Positions 7,165 to 9,847 of a stretch of 9,847 nucleotides of DNA are shown in pieces. Position 1 is the first letter of the stretch. The number at the start of each line of letters is the position of its first letter. Source of the DNA: JBEEJZ01 sp046046915 (GTDB lineage: Bacteria; Pseudomonadota; Gammaproteobacteria; Burkholderiales; Burkholderiaceae_C); the NCBI GenBank assembly GCA_046046915.1, contig JBJOIT010000074.1:1-9847 (forward strand), read 5' to 3'. The notes under the pieces are model-generated. The model saw nothing but the letters and a program-made list of their open reading frames with translations, was not told where the DNA came from and searched no databases. A program made the translations under genes and the position numbers.

Positions 7165-7270
7165 GCGGCCTGCCTAGACCCCGCCAACCTGTCCCAAAGT
7201 GACCCCAGCAAGATGCTTTGCCAGTGACATTGGCGCCAAGGCCGGGAGAGAAATAGGGGGCTCAGGCCAG
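7165..7270 (+). pseudogene. Decayed 3' fragment of a nitronate monooxygenase-family gene (direct repeat copy B)
   Basis: The fragment aligns with codons 256 to about 291 of the intact NMO-family gene at 3255-4226. Its first 17 codons read AACLDPANLSQSDPSKM, against AAGLDPANLPQSDPSKM in the intact gene. A 2-nt deletion after that Met throws the frame to a stop (LCQ-stop), but in the shifted frame the match resumes as DIGAKAGREIGGSGQ against DIAAKAWKDIWGSGQ. Identity is about 84% by hand count. No upstream or downstream part of the gene is present: the left edge lies 20 nt after the fused-gene stop, and the right edge runs into the last codons of mazF. It is a non-functional remnant, from a lost duplicate or from one end of an inserted segment. 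Confidence 0.87.
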
Positions 7271-7645
7271 CGTAATGATTTGATTGAGCAGGGAGCGCAC
7301 TTGCGCAAATGCTGTGTTGTTGATGTGCTTCATCGGGTGTGTGCTGGCTTGTCGAGCACGCCAGTCGAAAGACTTGGGCTGATGGCACAGCACATAGCTC
7401 GTTTCACCAGTCTTTGCTCCACCAGCCAGCCCAGCTGCAACCGCAAATGGGTTGTCGGCGTTGTAATCGGCAGTGGTCATGGGCAGTCCAATCACCAGGG
7501 AGGTCCGGTCATTAAAGCTGCGGGGTGACAACACCAGGAACGGGTGGATGTCGCGCATCTCTTTGCCGGCCTGCGGGTTGCAATCTATCCAGATGATGTC
7601 CTGTCGATCTGGCACCCACGCCACCGGATTGCGGCGGGTTACCAC
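7262..7645 (-). CDS. mazF: MazF/PemK-family endoribonuclease toxin
   Basis: This is the toxin of a second type II pair, a sequence-specific mRNA interferase. It has 127 aa with the PemK-fold opening VPDRQDIIWIDCNPQAGKEM, then HPFLVLSPRSFNDRT and VIGLPMTTADYN, all typical of the subgroup with HP in place of the more common RP. It starts at GTG (7645-7643), overlapping the mazE stop (TAA, 7641-7639) by seven bases, so it is coupled to the antitoxin. The protein looks complete and likely active. Its stop (complement of 7262-7264) lies inside the region that still aligns with the NMO remnant read on the other strand, so its last one or two codons may have been supplied at a recombination junction. 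Cleavage sequence unknown. Confidence 0.93.
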   Translation of the reverse strand: MVTRRNPVAWVPDRQDIIWIDCNPQAGKEMRDIHPFLVLSPRSFNDRTSLVIGLPMTTADYNADNPFAVAAGLAGGAKTGETSYVLCHQPKSFDWRARQASTHPMKHINNTAFAQVRSLLNQIITLA

Positions 7646-7890
7646 TTCTCGACACCGACAGGCGCAGCGGCCATGACCTCGCCACCGTGACGTTCAGGGT
7701 TGAAACGCTTGAGGCGGTCCTCCAAGGAAAGTTCCGCCACAGGCAAAGGCTCAATCACGACCCGCCCAGCCTCCACAGACACGCGCACCTGCTGGTCAGC
7801 ATGCAAATGGGCCTCGCGCGCCACAGCTTGGGGCAAACGCACACCCAAATTGTTACCCCAGTGTTTGACGGACAGTATGGCTTCAGCCAT
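7639..7890 (-). CDS. mazE: MazE-family antitoxin
   Basis: This 83-aa antitoxin has a SpoVT/AbrB-like swapped-hairpin DNA-binding domain at residues 1 to about 48: ILSVKHWGNNLGVRLPQAVA carries the WGNNLGVRLP signature. The C-terminal tail (SLEDRLKRFNPERHGGEV onward) should cover the MazF active site. The start is fixed by AAGGAGGT (complement of 7895-7902) four bases upstream of the ATG. It lies first in the operon and overlaps mazF. Two tandem 13-bp repeats and a TATACT box sit just upstream, which fits self-repression by MazE or the MazEF complex. Confidence 0.93.
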   Translation of the reverse strand: MAEAILSVKHWGNNLGVRLPQAVAREAHLHADQQVRVSVEAGRVVIEPLPVAELSLEDRLKRFNPERHGGEVMAAAPVGVEKW

Positions 7891-7894
7891 GGTG

Positions 7895-7902
7895 ACCTCC
7901 TT
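7895..7902 (-). promoter_or_regulatory. Near-perfect Shine-Dalgarno sequence of mazE
   Basis: On the - strand the bases read AAGGAGGT, fully complementary to the usual 16S rRNA tail, with a 4-nt gap to the mazE ATG. It is the strongest ribosome-binding site seen in the window. The overlapping mazF has a GTG start, consistent with more antitoxin than toxin being made. Confidence 0.8.
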
Positions 7903-7912
7903 GTTTAGACGA

Positions 7913-7954
7913 AGTATAAACCTGCCACATCTCAGACACTGATCTCAGACGCTG
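7913..7954 (-). promoter_or_regulatory. mazEF promoter region with tandem 13-bp repeats
   Basis: On the - strand TATACT (complement of 7913-7918) is a good -10 box, 22 nt before the mazE ATG. Upstream, two head-to-tail 13-bp units differ at one base: on the + strand ATCTCAGACACTG (7929-7941) and ATCTCAGACGCTG (7942-7954). They cover the -35 position, where no recognisable -35 hexamer exists. The arrangement suggests an operator for MazE/MazEF. The repeat is direct observation; the binding role is inference. Confidence 0.55.
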
Positions 7955-7996
7955 AAAAGCCGCTTGGCTGTTGATGCGATTGCAAGCCGTGCCAAC

Positions 7997-8028
7997 AAAA
8001 AAGGCACCGGTCATGCGACCAGTGCCTT
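7997..8028 (-). terminator. Intrinsic terminator after dnaJ
   Basis: Read on the - strand, AAGGCACTGGTC, a 4-nt loop (GCAT) and GACCGGTGCCTT form a 12-bp stem with one T-G wobble, running into six T residues (complement of 7997-8002, two of them in the stem). It lies 35 nt past the dnaJ stop and closes the chaperone operon before mazE. Confidence 0.92.
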
Positions 8029-8062
8029 GTGACCAGAGTCCGCCTACGCGGACCGTTTCGCC

Positions 8063-9196
8063 TTAGCTAAAGAAGCTCTTCAATCGGTCCGTCCAGGAGT
8101 CGCCACTGGGCGAATGCTTGCCGCCGCCTTTTTTGAGGGATTCTTCCAGCTCGCGCAGCAGCTTGCGTTGGTGCTCGGTGAGCTTGACAGGCGTTTCCAC
8201 CATGATGTGGCAGTACAGGTCGCCGGGGTAGCTGGCGCGCACCCCCTTGATGCCTTTGCCGCGCAGACGGAACTGCTTGCCGGTTTGGGTGCCTTCTGGG
8301 ATGTCGATGGCTGCCTTGCCCGACAAGGTGGGCACCTCGATCTCGCCACCTAGGCACGCGGTGATCAGGTTGATAGGTACCGTGCAGTGGATGTCGTCGC
8401 CATCGCGCTCAAAGATGTCGTGCTTCTTGAGGCGGATTTCGATGTACAGGTCGCCGGGGGGGCCGCCATTGGTGCCGGGTTCGCCGTTGCCAGTGCTGCG
8501 GATGCGCATGCCACCGTCGATGCCGGCAGGAATTTTCACTTCGAGGGTTTTTTGCTTTTTCAGCTTGCCCTGGCCCTGGCAGGCGGTGCAGGGTTCCGGA
8601 ATGACCTTGCCGGACCCACGGCAGGTGGGGCAGGTTTGCTGCACGCTGAAGAAACCCTGGCGCATTTGCACCGCGCCCGAGCCGCTGCAGGTGCCACAGG
8701 TCTTGGCTGAGGTGCCGGGCTTGGCACCGGTGCCGCGGCATGTGTCGCAGTTTTCCCAGCTGGGGATGCGAATTTGTGCATCCTTACCGCTGGCGGCTTC
8801 TTCCAGGGTGATTTCCATGGCGTAGCTGAGATCGCCACCCCGGAACACCTGACGGCCGCCGCCATTGCGCCCGCCGCGCTGGTTGAACATGTCGCCAAAA
8901 ATGTCGCCGAAGGCTTCGGCAAAGCCGCCATAGCCCTCGCCACCTGCACCGCCGCGCATATTGGGGTCGACGCCGGCATGGCCGTATTGGTCGTAGGCCG
9001 CACGTTTTTGTGCGTCCGAGAGCATCTCGTAGGCTTCTTTGGCCTCTTTGAACTTTTCCTCGGCCGCCTTGGCAGCATCGCCCTGGTTGCGGTCGGGGTG
9101 ATGCTTCATCGCCAGCTTGCGATAAGCCTTCTTGATTTCGTCGTCCGAGGCGTTTTTGGGCACGCCCAAAACTTCGTAAAAATCTCTTTTTGCCAT
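8063..9196 (-). CDS. dnaJ: Chaperone protein DnaJ (Hsp40)
   Basis: DnaJ is the cytosolic Hsp40 co-chaperone that delivers unfolded proteins to DnaK and stimulates its ATPase. At 377 aa it has the full type I layout: J domain (about 1-72) with HPD at 33-35; a Gly/Phe-rich linker (about 76-121, repeated GG and GF with DIFGDMF); a cysteine-rich zinc domain with four CxxCxGxG units at 150-157, 167-174, 189-196 and 203-210; then the C-terminal substrate-binding beta domains and dimerisation tail. All eight zinc cysteines are present. The ATG at 9196 follows AAAGGG by about 9 nt. It lies downstream of dnaK in the usual order, with a hairpin in the 115-nt gap. The function is certain by family. Confidence 0.98.
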   Translation of the reverse strand: MAKRDFYEVLGVPKNASDDEIKKAYRKLAMKHHPDRNQGDAAKAAEEKFKEAKEAYEMLSDAQKRAAYDQYGHAGVDPNMRGGAGGEGYGGFAEAFGDIFGDMFNQRGGRNGGGRQVFRGGDLSYAMEITLEEAASGKDAQIRIPSWENCDTCRGTGAKPGTSAKTCGTCSGSGAVQMRQGFFSVQQTCPTCRGSGKVIPEPCTACQGQGKLKKQKTLEVKIPAGIDGGMRIRSTGNGEPGTNGGPPGDLYIEIRLKKHDIFERDGDDIHCTVPINLITACLGGEIEVPTLSGKAAIDIPEGTQTGKQFRLRGKGIKGVRASYPGDLYCHIMVETPVKLTEHQRKLLRELEESLKKGGGKHSPSGDSWTDRLKSFFS

Positions 9197-9242
9197 TGTT
9201 AGCAGCCCTTTAGGGTCTCTGGATCATGCAGCTTCTTGACGC

Positions 9243-9285
9243 AAAACGCCGCGTCGGCGATTCGGGTGAATCTCAGACGCGGCGT
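9243..9285 (-). terminator. Hairpin in the dnaK-dnaJ gap (attenuator or partial terminator)
   Basis: A perfect 10-bp inverted repeat, ACGCCGCGTC (9246-9255) and GACGCGGCGT (9276-9285), encloses a second 5-bp stem, GATTC (9259-9263)/GAATC (9268-9272), with a 4-nt loop and a 3x3 internal loop between stems. On the - strand the stem runs into only four T residues (complement of 9243-9246). It may reduce read-through so that dnaJ is made at a lower level than dnaK, or it may protect the upstream mRNA. Dyad seen directly; role inferred. Confidence 0.7.
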
Positions 9286-9311
9286 GCGGCGGGCACGCGG
9301 GGTGCGCGCAA

Positions 9312-9847
9312 TCAGTCTTTCTTGACTTCCTTGACCTCGGCGTCCACCACATTGTCGTCGGCGGCAGCCTGTGAAGCACCTTGGCCGGCTTGGCCAGCGC
9401 CTGCTGCGGCACCGGCAGCATCTGCGCCTTGCTGGGCCTGCATGTCGGCGTACATCTTTTCGCCCAGCTTCTGACTGGCTTCCATCAGGGCAGTGCTTTT
9501 GGCTTCGATGTCGGCCTTGTCGTCACCCTTCAGGGCGTCTTCCAGAGACTTGATCGCAGCTTCGATTTTTTCCTTTTCGCCGGCATCGAGCTTGTCGCCG
9601 TACTCGGTCAGGCTTTTACGTACGCTGTGCACGCTGGCATCGGCCTGGTTCTTGGTCTGCACCAGTTCAACCTTCTTCTTGTCGTCGGCAGCGTTGAGTT
9701 CAGCATCTTTCACCATTTGCTGAATTTCGTCTTCCGACAGACCGGTGTTGGCCTTGATGGTGATCTTGTTTTCCTTGCCGGTGCCCTTGTCTTTAGCGCC
9801 CACGTGCAGGATGCCGTTGGCGTCGATGTCAAAGGAAACTTAGATCT
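9312..9847 (-). CDS. dnaK: Chaperone protein DnaK (Hsp70), C-terminal part (5' end outside window)
   Basis: This is the C-terminal quarter of the ATP-driven Hsp70 chaperone. It begins in the last strands of the substrate-binding beta domain (SFDIDANGILHVGAKDKGTG), continues through the alpha-helical lid (TGLSEDEIQQMVKDAE and following helices) and a Gly/Ala/Gln-rich flexible linker, and ends in the conserved acidic tail DDNVVDAEVKEVKKD before the TGA at 9314-9312. It is the upstream partner of dnaJ. Reading back from 9839, the next codon is TAA (9842-9840), where the family has a Glu (the E of a KIEVSFD-like stretch); this single-base difference lies in the last 8 nt of the window and is probably an edge or sequence error, not a real stop. 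Confidence 0.95.

Noticed and set aside
4227..7890. Possible insertion sequence, integron or prophage carrying the accessory block
   Set aside because: No transposase, integrase, phage gene, terminal inverted repeat or short target-site duplication is visible. Only the direct repeat of the NMO 3' end is supported.
8247..8825. Open frame of 192 codons on the + strand within dnaJ
   Set aside because: dnaJ in this interval encodes the zinc-finger and substrate domains in full; the opposite frame is Pro/Leu-rich with no family features.

Overview
The window reads as bacterial chromosome from a high-GC betaproteobacterium, most likely Burkholderiales and perhaps Comamonadaceae. This is inferred from gene content, protein wording (for example the DnaK tail with DDNVVDAEVKEVKKD) and GC-rich codon use; no database search was possible. 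Three blocks are visible.

Block 1 (1-4226, + strand) is a fatty/organic-acid oxidation cluster. It holds the 3' end of etfB, complete etfA, a strong intrinsic terminator, a large (609 aa) acyl-CoA dehydrogenase of the type with an extra C-terminal domain, and a nitronate-monooxygenase-family flavoprotein 13 nt downstream. The dehydrogenase would pass electrons to the EtfAB heterodimer encoded just upstream.

Block 2 (4227-7890) is an accessory segment. It contains a vapBC toxin-antitoxin pair (- strand), a 290-nt spacer, a 677-aa protein fusing a polytopic membrane region to a spermidine-synthase-like domain (+ strand), and a mazEF toxin-antitoxin pair (- strand). Between the fused gene and mazF lies a previously hidden decayed copy of the 3' end of the nitronate-monooxygenase gene (7165 to about 7270 against 4020-4130, about 84% identical by hand count, with a 2-nt deletion). 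The vapBC/fused-gene segment is therefore bracketed by two direct copies of the same sequence, and each copy is followed at once by the 3' end of a convergent toxin gene. This is the most notable feature of the window and suggests an inserted islet or the scar of a gene duplication.

Block 3 (7997-9847, - strand) is the conserved heat-shock chaperone pair: the C-terminal part of dnaK, a hairpin in the dnaK-dnaJ gap, complete dnaJ and a near-perfect intrinsic terminator. The dnaK frame meets a TAA inside AGATCT within 8 nt of the window edge. This is more likely an edge or sequence artefact than biology, but it is flagged.

No tRNA, rRNA, CRISPR array, transposase or integrase was seen.
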